From a bacterium (lineage in GTDB: Bacteria; Pseudomonadota; Alphaproteobacteria; Micavibrionales; UBA2020), in contig JAQSDV010000002.1 in assembly GCA_029945425.1 (NCBI GenBank), positions 937,960 through 1,001,959 on the forward strand: 64,000 nucleotides of DNA, written 5' to 3'. This document shows, one piece after another, positions 37,001 to 45,514 of this stretch (position 1 is the first letter of the stretch; each line of letters begins with the position of its first letter). The notes below the pieces were generated by a model that saw only the letters and a program-made list of their open reading frames with translations, had not been told where the DNA came from and ran no database searches. A program made the position numbers and the translations under genes.

Positions 37001-37575
37001 TCGACCGCCTTGAAACCGACAGCGAATTTCGTGACTGCCTCGATCGCGTTGCCGGTCACGGTGGGAATTTGTGCTTCATCAAAATTCGGCAGCTGCGGCG
37101 TCAGCGCCGGTTTCGGCAGACCGTGATTTTCCGCCTGCAGCTCGAGGCGGTCCTTGGCCGTGCCGCGGGTGTTGACGCGCGGGTAGGACAAATCCCCCGC
37201 TTCATCGAGGATCCCGATCGTCGGCAGGTAATCCATCGCGCCGTCGACGAATTTGATAATGCCGTTTACGCCTTCCACGCCGCCGCGGGCAATATGCCGC
37301 GGCGCCTGCAGCGCGCCGAGCGTAACATCGCGGGCGACGCCGTAGCCTGCACGCGCCGCAGGGTTTTCCGCGTTTTCGGCAAGGCCGGTCAGCTTCGCAT
37401 CGACGGAGTCGACGAGGCCCGGCTCCGCTGGCGCTTCAGCTGAAGGCGAGCCGCCTGCAGGGTCAGCAAACTGTTCGCCAAAATCAACGGCGTCAGCATT
37501 CTCCGCCGCCGTGTATTTCTCGGCGAAATCCGCATCGAACTGCGGCGCATCGTTATTTTGCGGGCTTAACGGCAT
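34051..37575 (-). CDS. Large internal virion / DNA-ejection protein
   Basis: 1174 residues, overlapping the fibre start by ATGA and the upstream gene by 23 bases. Acidic N-terminus, several mildly hydrophobic helices (YGVARDVTLGALQAPRHIARGG, FVGIMESQRAAF), and a C-terminal block (YFYPNDEDLVSSTAERVTSLFNPVYRSKEL). Size and place between nozzle and fibre match the largest ejection protein of podoviruses (T7 gp16 position). I see no lytic transglycosylase motif. Confidence 0.7.
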   Translation of the reverse strand: MPLSPQNNDAPQFDADFAEKYTAAENADAVDFGEQFADPAGGSPSAEAPAEPGLVDSVDAKLTGLAENAENPAARAGYGVARDVTLGALQAPRHIARGGVEGVNGIIKFVDGAMDYLPTIGILDEAGDLSYPRVNTRGTAKDRLELQAENHGLPKPALTPQLPNFDEAQIPTVTGNAIEAVTKFAVGFKAVDKLAKLGAMGETLKTYLANPGAVPAAVKGALGDLLAFDQHDARLSNVIEQMPELQNPVTEYLQAKPDDGFAEGKFKQAIEGLGMGVAGEQLMKGVALLKNGKSASAVDPALVTLPAQEQAGLKLGGDDFNFLGDAASPDRVVKKTKIELAEEEVQGAFGKPKQVPENPSAPVGDYEINFARINGPDDIKALMDDMVNKPELKISIEAERRGTRSNTETLTAAQDIDGFDSLMQRRTGDAFNAEHIVAGRKVYYDTTTKLLDAAKRAAAPQASPVDQFNFRKMVAVHHAVQKEFMGIRAEAGRALQAWSVPIGGTGPENVRALQTVLDEFGGAGASQDLALRLTQMGDQLNTSQINAITQKAAGARTLDAVAEAWTLGLLTNPTTHVVNMSSNVLTSFQLGAERLLMAGMKDSPVSIREGGEFFVGIMESQRAAFKNMAQAFRTGETGFGVGKIDLPRSRATARDILDPEGRAGIVSKALDGYGALLSKYAGGALAAGDEYSKTVLYQAQLRALAVRQAMAQGLDEAGIRKHVADVLANPPATLRADAVTFAQYGTFTKELGKTGASVQAMIADMPMLRFVAPFVRTPANIFKFSFERTPLAYLSKRVRDDISAGGLRRATALSRIGMGTSVMAMGSDLALQGKLTGSGPNDPATRAALRRTGWQPYSIKFGDTWYSYARFEPVATLLGMSADIGEIISNYENYDVEAQNDTDKIAVAAAIAVGNQLIGKTFMRGFADLTEALSDPGRYVPAFLQRFAGSFVPAGLAALERAGDPAQEQVFNMIDAVRSRIPGFSEAVPKRRNVWGEEIKYFYPNDEDLVSSTAERVTSLFNPVYRSKELDAPLDRWMLKNGFSIPMPDKTQEFDGVRLDLREYPEIYSRLVELRGGEVTLQKYGNQTMKDFFTNLAQEKDPYARHLGFFMSLGNNFDDQQNFISQVTRDYQAAARDQVMQEFVKTLSGPIAQGRRNAAALQAVRPPAQAGGQQ

Positions 37576-39346
37576 CTTGTTCCCTGTGCTGGATTAGCGT
37601 GTAGTATTGTTTTAAAAGTTTCATTTCTTCCTGATATTGCGGATCCGCCTTCACGGCTTCGAGGTTACCGTTGTGGGATTTCAGGAATTCCGCGCGCGTC
37701 CGCATGGCAACGGCCGTGATGTCGGTTACCTTCGCATTCGCGTTGAATTTTTGCGCAGGCTGCATGTATTTTGGGAGCGGAAGGGCAGCGATCGTTGCCG
37801 ACGTATCGACCACGGCATAACGCCGCACAACGTCGCGGCTGATATCCAAGGCTTCGGTCGTCGACGGCTGGCGGCCGTTATCCCTGACGAAGTCCTCGAC
37901 GCGCACGACATATTCAGCCTCGGCCTGCGGAATGCTCATCGACTGCGCAAAACCGAGTTCGGTCGACAGCTTGCCGAGGCTGTTGCCGACATAGTCGCGG
38001 CCCGTCGAAACGGGATCGGGCTGGCCCTTGGTCAGGCGCGTGCTGTTGCGATCGTAGAGTTTCAGGTAATCATCCGTTGTCAGGCGGCCGGCGGTGAATT
38101 CTGTCAGCAGCTCGCCGCGGATATCCACGCCCTTTGTATCGGCAACAGACATGCGCGATACAGCTGCGCCGTCGCTGACGGATGCGCCGCCGCGGCGGGC
38201 GACTTCGCGCAGCGCGACATACTTGTCGGCCTCGAGGCTGGTCTTTGCCGCGTCGACGATCGGCAACGTGAGCGTTCCGCTTTGGGCGGCGACAGACAAA
38301 TCCTTGAACAGGCTGTCGCTGCCGTCGCGGAAGCTGCGATCCTTCGCCTCATGGATCTGCGACTGCAGCGACAAATTGGCGCGCAGGCTTTCCGTGAAAC
38401 CTTTTTGCGCGGACGCATAGCCGGACGGCGAGAGCACGTCGGCGAGGTTCATGCGCGACATTTGCCCGTCATTGTCGGTCACGTCGACGAAGGCCTCGCC
38501 CTTTTGCCAGCTGTCGAGCGCGGCAATCTGGTCGGGCTGGCGCTGCAGCCAGGCCGTGCCGATCTGCGAAGATACCGTTTCCTCGGCGGACTGGCGCAGC
38601 TTCACGCGCTGGCGGGCATCGAACAACGGCTGACCGTGCGGGCCGGTCATGATAGAAAGGTCGGCCATTTTCTGCGCGTTTGATGTCATCTGCGTCATGA
38701 CCTGCATGACGTTGGCAGACCCGCTCGAAAAAAGCTGCGCCGACAGCGTTGCCTGGTCGCGCTCGATCTGGTCGTAATTCGTCAGCGCGTTTTCGAGCTG
38801 GCGATCGGCGGTGATGGAATCCGCGCGCGCCGTGACGCGGTTCAGCGCGTTCAGCTGCTGCAGCTTGAAATTGTTCTGGAAGTGCTGCGCCAGCGCGGGA
38901 TCAAAACCCTGCATTTCCGGCAGCAGACCCTGCAGATATTTGTCGCCTTTATCCTGAAATCCCCTCGGATCCGCAAAATGCGCTTTTTCGTAGTCGGCGA
39001 GCGCCTGCCGGCTTTTCATTTCGAACTGTGTCGCAACAGCCTCGCGCGCGGATTTGTTAAATGCCGCGCCGCGAATGGTCGCATCATCGCGACGATCCGG
39101 AATCCCGTTAACACCCGCATTGGTGCCTTCATCGCCGGCCGCAACAGCCGCCTCGATATCGAGGCGATCCTCGATCTTGGACGAAATGCCATGAAGAACC
39201 GTCGCAAGGTCCTTGAAGCCGGGCGCCAGTGCCCCCGGGTTCGCAGCCGGCGTGTTGCCATAGCTGACCGTCGGCGCGCCGGCGATCGATCCGGATTGCC
39301 TGTTGAGCTGTGGGACTGCGCCGCCGGCGCCGGTTACGTTAGCCAC
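37553..39346 (-). CDS. Internal virion protein
   Basis: 597 residues from a GTG at 39346 with GGAGG seven bases upstream; longer readings cross the preceding gene. Mostly alpha-helical and charged (KSRQALADYEKAHFADPRG, FQNNFKLQQLNALNRVTARAD, TNYDQIERDQATLSAQLF). Place and size match T7 gp15-type internal core proteins. Overlaps its upstream neighbour by eight bases. Confidence 0.7.
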   Translation of the reverse strand: MANVTGAGGAVPQLNRQSGSIAGAPTVSYGNTPAANPGALAPGFKDLATVLHGISSKIEDRLDIEAAVAAGDEGTNAGVNGIPDRRDDATIRGAAFNKSAREAVATQFEMKSRQALADYEKAHFADPRGFQDKGDKYLQGLLPEMQGFDPALAQHFQNNFKLQQLNALNRVTARADSITADRQLENALTNYDQIERDQATLSAQLFSSGSANVMQVMTQMTSNAQKMADLSIMTGPHGQPLFDARQRVKLRQSAEETVSSQIGTAWLQRQPDQIAALDSWQKGEAFVDVTDNDGQMSRMNLADVLSPSGYASAQKGFTESLRANLSLQSQIHEAKDRSFRDGSDSLFKDLSVAAQSGTLTLPIVDAAKTSLEADKYVALREVARRGGASVSDGAAVSRMSVADTKGVDIRGELLTEFTAGRLTTDDYLKLYDRNSTRLTKGQPDPVSTGRDYVGNSLGKLSTELGFAQSMSIPQAEAEYVVRVEDFVRDNGRQPSTTEALDISRDVVRRYAVVDTSATIAALPLPKYMQPAQKFNANAKVTDITAVAMRTRAEFLKSHNGNLEAVKADPQYQEEMKLLKQYYTLIQHREQDAVKPAK

Positions 39347-39944
39347 GGTTGATCCTCCGCATTGCTTCGTCGGCATAGGTGCCACCGGCGCGCACCGTGC
39401 CCTGGAACACGGATCCTGCGCTTTGCCATTTGGCATTTGATACGGTGTTCGCACCTTCCGCGCGGAATGCCGCCGCCTGGCGCCGGCGTGACAGCGCATT
39501 CATGGTCGCGTTTTCGCGCGTGACGGACATTTGTCGGCCGGCGATTTCCTTTGTCGCTTCGTAAGTGCTGACCGGCGTGCCGAAATTCGGATCAATGCCG
39601 TTCGCCGCAAAGGTCAGTTTTTGCTGGGCGATCGTTTGCACGAGGTTGTCGAGCACGTCGTTCGCATCCTGCTTGCCCTTGATGAGTTCCTGTTGCGCCT
39701 GCAGTTCCTGCTCGCGCGCCTGCATCTCGAGCGATGACGATTTTTGACGGGCATCGAGCGTGTGGCCCAGCCCTTCCAGCTGGCCTGCGAACATGTCTGA
39801 AAAGCTGCTGCCGAGATTGAGCCCATGCGCCAGCAGTCCGGAAATTCCATCGGTCGCCGGCGTATCCCAGATAATGCCGTTGGCATCGGGGAACACGCCG
39901 CGGCCGAAACCGAATTGCCCGATCATATTGACGAGGCCCGTCAT
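39339..39944 (-). CDS. Small internal virion protein
   Basis: 201 residues. N-terminal Gly-rich hydrophobic part, then long polar helix (EMQAREQELQAQQELIKGKQDANDVLDNL) and Ala/Arg-rich end (SRRRQAAAFRAEGANTVSNAKW). Located directly after the nozzle gene, as T7 gp14; overlap ATGA with the nozzle gene. Confidence 0.65.
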   Translation of the reverse strand: MTGLVNMIGQFGFGRGVFPDANGIIWDTPATDGISGLLAHGLNLGSSFSDMFAGQLEGLGHTLDARQKSSSLEMQAREQELQAQQELIKGKQDANDVLDNLVQTIAQQKLTFAANGIDPNFGTPVSTYEATKEIAGRQMSVTRENATMNALSRRRQAAAFRAEGANTVSNAKWQSAGSVFQGTVRAGGTYADEAMRRINRG

Positions 39945-42900
39945 AGCGTCACCTCCCGAGTAATGCCGAGCAGCTTGAACGGCCCGGGCGCAGACTGGCG
40001 GAACTTGAACGGCGCGCCGACGGCATGGCCCAGCAGCCCGTCGATGCGGTGCTCGCCGGTGAAGGCGAGTTCAACCGCCGAGCGGTCGAAGATTTCCGTA
40101 TCGAACCTGTTCAGCTCGAGTTCCTGCCATTCCCCGTCATTGGCCTGAATTTCCAGATTGATCGTATTGGACAACGTCAGGGTGGCGCCTGCGCAGCGCG
40201 TGAGCAGGCCGCAAAGTGAATTGGTGTCGGGCAGGCGGAAGGGCATCAGCTCGCCCTCCACGGCAAACTCGAAGCCATACTGCACTTCTGTATCGGCATA
40301 TGCGGACAGCGTGAGCGTGCCGCCGGTGATCTCTACCGCGTCACCGGGAGATCCATCGATAAAGGTTTCGACAGTCTCCCCCTCGAGGTCATCGATGCCG
40401 GTGACCGCGATTATCATCGACGCGATGCGCACGACATCACCGGCTGCGGCGCCGGTATCGAGTGTCACTGTCTTGGCGCCGAGGTTGACGGTGAAATCGG
40501 CTGCAACCTGCCGGCCTTGGTTGATGCGCACGCCGATTGCGGCCGCCAGGGCCGGGCTATCGAATGTCCAGGTAAAAACCGTCTGGCCGGCCGTCGCGAT
40601 AAATTCCTCGGCCTCGACGCGGATGATGTCGCCGCAATCGAGGTAAAGATCGTCATTCCACATTTCAAGGAAACGTTTCGTCGTGCCGGCAATGACGCGC
40701 TCGGTCGCCCAATAGACGCGCCGGCGCTTGTCCACGCCGACATCGAGAAGCTTGTCGCCGGCGCGCAGGGAGATCGGCGAGAAGGCATTGACCGCATCGC
40801 TGCGCAGGACGGTGTAAGCCGTGCCGGTGCCGTCCCTGTTCGCCATCAGCAGCACATCGGCCTCGCCGGTTTTGACGCCCTTGCGAAGGGCGGTACCGAC
40901 AGGATCGCGCACAAGGTGGCTGGACAGCTTCGACAGCATATTCGCCTGATATGCCTGTTCCGCGAAATCATAAATGAATTCGCGCACGCTGGTCGCGGTT
41001 TCAATTTCCTCGGTTTCGTCGCGCACGCCCTGCAGGAACATCAGCGCGCCGTCTCCGTTGAACACGCGCAGGCCTTCCTTGCTGCCGCAGGCCGTCGTGA
41101 GCTTCATGATCGCGTCTTTCGTGATCGGCTCATTCGGGATATAGAATTCGGCGTCATTGCAGAAAAAGGACAGGTGACGGCCGGGCACGATCTGGTAGAT
41201 GCTGCTGACCTGGTCGGTATCCGCGCGGAACATCAGCGCGGCCGTCGGATCATCGCGATCGATGTCGAGGTTGTAAAATTCCGACACGACAGACCCGATG
41301 ACGACGTTCGGCGCCAGCGGCATGCCGCCCATATAAAGCCGTTCCTGGTAAAAGGTGCCGCAGCGGGGCCAGCCGCGGGTATTGCTCATGATGTCTTCGC
41401 CGGGATAGCGCCCTTTGAGCGTGCGGCTTACGTCGCAGACCTGAGTGCCGGCCAAGATCGTAATTTCCAGCGCCAGCCAGGGCCGGTTACCAGCATCACC
41501 TGTAAAAATGACCTGATAGCCATCCGTTACAACCGTGACCAATACGTTGCCGGCGCCGACATTCTCGAGCGCCTCGAGCGCGGTCTGGATATTTGTCGCC
41601 ACAACCGACGCCGTCGCGTCACCATGAATGACGGCCGTGCGCTCGCCCTCTAGCAGCAGCGTGAAACGCGCGGTTGCGACAAGCGCCGCAGAAATATTAA
41701 TGACCTGCGTTTCGTTATTTTCCGACGCGCCGACATACTGGCCGGGTGTCGTGCGCGCAATCGTGGCAGGGCTGGCCATCAGGCTCACGTCGATGTCCAT
41801 CTGTTCCCAGGGCCGCTTTCCGTCATCGCCGGCGAACGTCACGACATAGGTTGAGCCGACGCGCGCAACCGTGATGCCCGTCGCCGACGTGTTGCTCAGG
41901 TTGCGAAGGGCAGTTTGTATATTCGTCGCGACGGTCGCTTGCGTCGCATTTCCGTTAATCACGGCCGTCTTTTTTCCCTGCAGCGTCAGGTAAAATTTAT
42001 CTCCGTTGACCGCAGTGCCGGTGATTGTCTGCACTTCGTTAACGCCAAGCGACGCGGGATCCGGCGCGACGCCGTAATCGTAACGGGGAATATTCTCGAA
42101 CACGATGGAGCGGAAGTCGAATTCGTCGTCGCCGCCCTGGCGAAAGATTTTGAAAGGCTGCACGTTTCCATGGAACAGCAGCAGCGCATCGAGCGATTGC
42201 GTATAGTTCATAACGCCGACCTGTGACGCGCGATGCGGAATGTAAATGCCGGACTGGAATTCGGTGCCCGCCATGACGTCGATATTCTGGTCGGTCGCGA
42301 CCAGCATATAAGCCTGTTGCGTCGAATACGAAAAAGGGATTAACCGCACCGTCGACAGTTCAGCGCTTTCTGCCCAGAACTTCAGCTCGGCGATCGAGGC
42401 CTTGGCGGCCGTCGCCGTGACGCCGATCCGCGCGACACGCCAATATCTTGCCGTGACGGCCCCGGCATCCGGCTTGGCGCGCCGGCTGCGGCTTTCGGAA
42501 TCCCAATCGAAAACGGTGCCGAAATTGGACCAGGCGATATTGTTGAGGCTATACTGCACAACAAATTCGCCAGCCAGGGAAAGGGCGGAGAGCTTATAGT
42601 CGACGATGTCGATCGCTGCGACGGCCTGCGCAGTCAGCAGGTCGACGGTGACGATAACGAAAGGATTTGTTGCGCCGACATCATTGGTGGTCGTGACCAG
42701 CGTGGCAACATCTCCGTCCCGCACATTGGCCGCCGTGCCGCCTTCAGGCACCGTAAGCGTGGCGCCGGAGATATCGATCGCCGTCATCACGTTTGTAAGG
42801 CGGCGGATGCGCTGTTTCCCCGGACGGCGCCCGACGCCGCCGCGGGGATCGATCAGAACGTTGTCGCCATCCTTCAGCGCATTATAGTAAAACGTGATGT

Positions 42901-42973
42901 CCTCGCGCGCGGCGAGTTCGGGATCGAGGACGCCCGCCGTGAAATTCGTTTGCGGCTTGTGAACTTTCGTCAT
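39941..42973 (-). CDS. Tail nozzle protein (gp12-like)
   Basis: 1010 residues. N-terminus QTNFTAGVLDPELAAREDITFYYNALKDGDNVLIDPRGGVGRRPGKQRI carries the hallmark of podoviral nozzle proteins. A middle insert contains two similar domains (GDKFYLTLQGKKTAVINGNATQ and ARFTLLLEGERTAVIHGDATAS). Later FYQERLYMGGMPLAPNVVIGS and FFCNDAEFYIPNEPITKDA are typical. Forms the tail tip with the adaptor. Confidence 0.88.
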   Translation of the reverse strand: MTKVHKPQTNFTAGVLDPELAAREDITFYYNALKDGDNVLIDPRGGVGRRPGKQRIRRLTNVMTAIDISGATLTVPEGGTAANVRDGDVATLVTTTNDVGATNPFVIVTVDLLTAQAVAAIDIVDYKLSALSLAGEFVVQYSLNNIAWSNFGTVFDWDSESRSRRAKPDAGAVTARYWRVARIGVTATAAKASIAELKFWAESAELSTVRLIPFSYSTQQAYMLVATDQNIDVMAGTEFQSGIYIPHRASQVGVMNYTQSLDALLLFHGNVQPFKIFRQGGDDEFDFRSIVFENIPRYDYGVAPDPASLGVNEVQTITGTAVNGDKFYLTLQGKKTAVINGNATQATVATNIQTALRNLSNTSATGITVARVGSTYVVTFAGDDGKRPWEQMDIDVSLMASPATIARTTPGQYVGASENNETQVINISAALVATARFTLLLEGERTAVIHGDATASVVATNIQTALEALENVGAGNVLVTVVTDGYQVIFTGDAGNRPWLALEITILAGTQVCDVSRTLKGRYPGEDIMSNTRGWPRCGTFYQERLYMGGMPLAPNVVIGSVVSEFYNLDIDRDDPTAALMFRADTDQVSSIYQIVPGRHLSFFCNDAEFYIPNEPITKDAIMKLTTACGSKEGLRVFNGDGALMFLQGVRDETEEIETATSVREFIYDFAEQAYQANMLSKLSSHLVRDPVGTALRKGVKTGEADVLLMANRDGTGTAYTVLRSDAVNAFSPISLRAGDKLLDVGVDKRRRVYWATERVIAGTTKRFLEMWNDDLYLDCGDIIRVEAEEFIATAGQTVFTWTFDSPALAAAIGVRINQGRQVAADFTVNLGAKTVTLDTGAAAGDVVRIASMIIAVTGIDDLEGETVETFIDGSPGDAVEITGGTLTLSAYADTEVQYGFEFAVEGELMPFRLPDTNSLCGLLTRCAGATLTLSNTINLEIQANDGEWQELELNRFDTEIFDRSAVELAFTGEHRIDGLLGHAVGAPFKFRQSAPGPFKLLGITREVTL

Positions 42974-43596
42974 TACCGCCTCGTTTGGCTGAGCGGATCG
43001 CCGTTGCGGAATAATGTCGCGATAGGCTTCGTTCTCGCATCCGCTTCGCGGGCAAGCTTGAACAGGCCGCCGCGGCCCTGCTCCGCCGGCTGGCCGTATG
43101 CCTCAATGTGTTTTTCCTGCCCAAGTTCGGTATTATCCGCGATAGGCTTGGCGAACAGTGCTGCAGCTGCAGTGCGAAGGAAGCCTATAAAATATGCGGG
43201 CAGTATAGTGACCGCGGGACGCTTGCAGTATTTCACCCAGCATTCGGCAAAATCGCAGTAAATGAAATTATCGGCATGCTCGTAATTGAGGTTCGCAACC
43301 TTGCCGGATGAATTGTCGAAAACGGCATGTGCGCCGGCCAGCATGTCGGTCGGCAGTTTAAACGCTTTGGTATAGCCGAACTTCGCGGGCTGGCCGGCGT
43401 CAACCGCCAGCTGGCGCCAGCCGTCTTGGCTGAAGCTCCAGGGGTGGATAGTCAGCAGTTGATCCTTCAGCGGCGGGTAAAGAGTAGCGCAAATGCGCTC
43501 GCGGTCATTTTTGATATTGGTGATCGAGTTGATCGGCGCGGAGCCGAGCGACACTAGCGCCTGATTGATAATCGTGATGTCGGTTTCAGAATTCAT
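42973..43596 (-). CDS. Tail adaptor protein (gp11-like)
   Basis: 207 residues. Family segments: INQALVSLGSAPINSITN, YPPLKDQLLTIHPWSFSQ, FGYTKAFKLPTDMLAG, then FAECWVKYCKRPA. It joins portal to nozzle in short-tailed phages. Its stop base overlaps the nozzle start. Confidence 0.88.
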   Translation of the reverse strand: MNSETDITIINQALVSLGSAPINSITNIKNDRERICATLYPPLKDQLLTIHPWSFSQDGWRQLAVDAGQPAKFGYTKAFKLPTDMLAGAHAVFDNSSGKVANLNYEHADNFIYCDFAECWVKYCKRPAVTILPAYFIGFLRTAAAALFAKPIADNTELGQEKHIEAYGQPAEQGRGGLFKLAREADARTKPIATLFRNGDPLSQTRR

Positions 43597-43667
43597 AGGC
43601 CTTCACGAATGAAGCCGGCGGCAGGAAAAAGAAACAAAACCCGCCGCCGGCCATTCCCCAACAGGAA

Positions 43668-44273
43668 TTAGGTCGGTGTCAGATCGATCTGCACGCCAGC
43701 CGTCGCGGTTGCGGTGCTTGCACCCCCGACGGTGATCGTGATGAGATCGCCGGCCACGAAGGTTTTCGCCGCCGTCGGTGTCGCCTCATCGCGATCGCCC
43801 GCCGCCGAAGCCGCCTGCGTCGCTGTAACCACGCCGTTGGTAACTGCGACGCCGTTGATCGCCGCTGTGAAAGTAGCGTCACCGGTAGCGAGCGCGGCGT
43901 TAAGCACCGTGCGGATTTTCGCAATCGTGCCGGCGAAGGGCGCGACGAAGCGGATAACTGCGGCATCGGCGTTCTTTGACGATATGTCGCCAAGACGGAT
44001 GGATTGCAGCAGCTGCTGTGTCACGGCCGCATGAGCGGTCAGGGCGATCGCCGAGCCGTCATTTGACGCGACGACGTAGGACGAATGGTAGGGCGCGCCG
44101 TCATTGTCGCCGAACACGAACAGGCCATCGCCTTTGTTCAGCATGCCTTTTTCGCACAGGTCATTGAAGTAACCGGCGCCCTCGATCGTGGCTTTGTTAT
44201 CGGGCGATGCGTACAGGTAGAGCGCCTGTCCGCCGATCGACGCGATCAGTTTGAAGGAATTGAAAGTGAACAT
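43668..44273 (-). CDS. Putative capsid decoration / head fibre protein
   Basis: 201 residues. N-terminal half LIASIGGQALYLYASPDNKATIEGAGYFND followed by a Thr/Ala/Gly-rich beta domain (FAGTIAKIRTVLNAALATGDATFTAAINGV). Sits between the capsid and adaptor genes, where podoviruses place decoration proteins. Identification is by position and composition. Confidence 0.6.
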   Translation of the reverse strand: MFTFNSFKLIASIGGQALYLYASPDNKATIEGAGYFNDLCEKGMLNKGDGLFVFGDNDGAPYHSSYVVASNDGSAIALTAHAAVTQQLLQSIRLGDISSKNADAAVIRFVAPFAGTIAKIRTVLNAALATGDATFTAAINGVAVTNGVVTATQAASAAGDRDEATPTAAKTFVAGDLITITVGGASTATATAGVQIDLTPT

Positions 44274-44330
44274 TTTGTCCTCTTAGGTTGAATTTGCGGA
44301 AATCGATAACCTCATCTGGCCGGAAAGACG

Positions 44331-44352
44331 CGGCGGGTGTGTGTACCCGCCG
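44331..44352 (-). terminator. GC hairpin after capsid gene
   Basis: CGGCGGGT/ACCCGCCG stem with six-base loop, 19 bases past the capsid stop. No long T run, so it may attenuate or stabilise capsid mRNA rather than end it fully. Confidence 0.5.
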
Positions 44353-44370
44353 CGCCGCTACGGTCAAGAA

Positions 44371-45210
44371 TTAAGCTGCGAGCGGAGTGTCGTCGTCGAA
44401 CTTGAGTTTGACGACGCCATTGCCTTCGATCACGACAGCGTTGCCTTTCATGGTCGACACGATGTTGTGAGCTTGGGCGCGCGTATCCCAATCGATGCGG
44501 GTCGAGACATCCTTGCCCGACGCGAAACCGATCGCCGATTTGTGGTAAAGGAAGCTGTCACCATTGTCGGTGTCGGCCAACGGCAGGCCCGAATGCTTGA
44601 TCCAGGTGACGAAGTTCCAGTAGAAGGATTCCTCGCCCTTCAGCCAAGGCATCAGGTCGCCGGTGTAGTCGCGCGAGGACACTTTCGACAGGTTGCGCAG
44701 CTCGTTGAAAGCGTGCGGGCGCAGGATGCCGAAACGGTCTTTCGACGGCACCTTGAAATTGTCGAGCATCTCGGTGCCTTGCGAAATCAGCGCGAGCGTA
44801 ACGCCCGAGCTGTAATCGCCGACCACGTTTGCAGTCGTCGCGGCCGCGTCGATAATCATCTGGTCTTGTTCACGGCCCAGAGCCATCGCGCCGGCGCTGG
44901 CGGCGAGCTGGCGTTCGTCATTGTTGGTCGCCAGTTCGTCGAGATCGTCGACCTGGATCGGCGCATACCAATCCTCGAGGTTCACGTCGACATAGCTGTG
45001 ATCGGGGTTTTGAAAATTCAGGTCGCCGTTACGCGTCTTTTGGACGGCGGTAATCTGGCCATATTTCTGGAAGCGGGCGCTCGAGCCCTTGACGTTTTTC
45101 TTGGTGCGGATGGTATTGCCAAGCAGCGAGCCTTCGCGTTGATACGCGACTTTGACTTCTGTTTCGTATTCCTTGACGAAAGACTGGTCGATTGTGTTAT
45201 CGGGCGGCAT
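44371..45210 (-). CDS. Major capsid protein
   Basis: 279 residues. FVKEYETEVKVAYQREGSLL, then ARFQKYGQ and DWYAPIQVDDLDELATNNDERQLAASAGAMALGREQDQMIIDA, and FGILRPHAFNELRNL, as in HK97-fold capsids of the T7-like/podovirus type. Preceded by a 300-base leader with RNA hairpins, flanked by scaffold and decoration genes. Confidence 0.9.
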   Translation of the reverse strand: MPPDNTIDQSFVKEYETEVKVAYQREGSLLGNTIRTKKNVKGSSARFQKYGQITAVQKTRNGDLNFQNPDHSYVDVNLEDWYAPIQVDDLDELATNNDERQLAASAGAMALGREQDQMIIDAAATTANVVGDYSSGVTLALISQGTEMLDNFKVPSKDRFGILRPHAFNELRNLSKVSSRDYTGDLMPWLKGEESFYWNFVTWIKHSGLPLADTDNGDSFLYHKSAIGFASGKDVSTRIDWDTRAQAHNIVSTMKGNAVVIEGNGVVKLKFDDDTPLAA

Positions 45211-45282
45211 GTAAATGCTCCATTTGCTAAGGTTGTTCGGAAAAAACGACTGTATTCAGTCGGGCCGATTGCCTTGGCTGGA

Positions 45283-45318
45283 GCCGGTCTGCACCTCTTG
45301 CGAGGCCCGATTGCGGCT
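45283..45318 (-). repeat. Leader hairpin repeat, copy 1
   Basis: 36 bases with inner stem CCTC-TTGC-GAGG and outer GCCG/CGGC pairing, in the capsid gene leader. Differs from 45386-45421 at three places, two of which form a compensated pair. Confidence 0.75.
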
Positions 45319-45385
45319 GGTCCGCGGGTCCATCCCTCACCATGCGCTGGCTGATGCGGCAGGGGTTAAAGCTCCCTGCAGGCTT

Positions 45386-45421
45386 GCCGGTCTGCACCCC
45401 CTGCGGGGCCCGATTGCGGCT
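45386..45421 (-). repeat. Leader hairpin repeat, copy 2
   Basis: Same 36-base element with inner stem CCCC-CTGC-GGGG and the same outer pairing. A weaker third relative (GGGCCGATTGCCTTGGCT) lies at about 45261-45279. Confidence 0.75.
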
Positions 45422-45433
45422 TTAACTTGCGCC

Positions 45434-45466
45434 GTGCCGCCGGTGAGGTTTAATCACCGGCGGCAC
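45434..45466 (-). other. 13-bp perfect hairpin between scaffold and capsid genes
   Basis: GTGCCGCCGGTGA and TCACCGGCGGCAC pair perfectly with a seven-base loop. No T run follows on the minus strand, so simple termination is unlikely; RNA processing or protection of downstream capsid mRNA is possible. The stretch 45211-45514 holds no gene that I can support. Confidence 0.65.
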
Positions 45467-45514
45467 AACATAGACCTATAGCACTACGCCGTTTCCGGTT
45501 AATCAACCGGAGTT

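Noticed and set aside
35926..37443. 505-codon open frame opposite the large internal virion protein
   Set aside because: Antisense shadow; no ribosome site or family signature.
45215..45481. 88-codon plus-strand open frame in the capsid leader
   Set aside because: Opposite to transcription, no ribosome site, and produced by the hairpin repeats.
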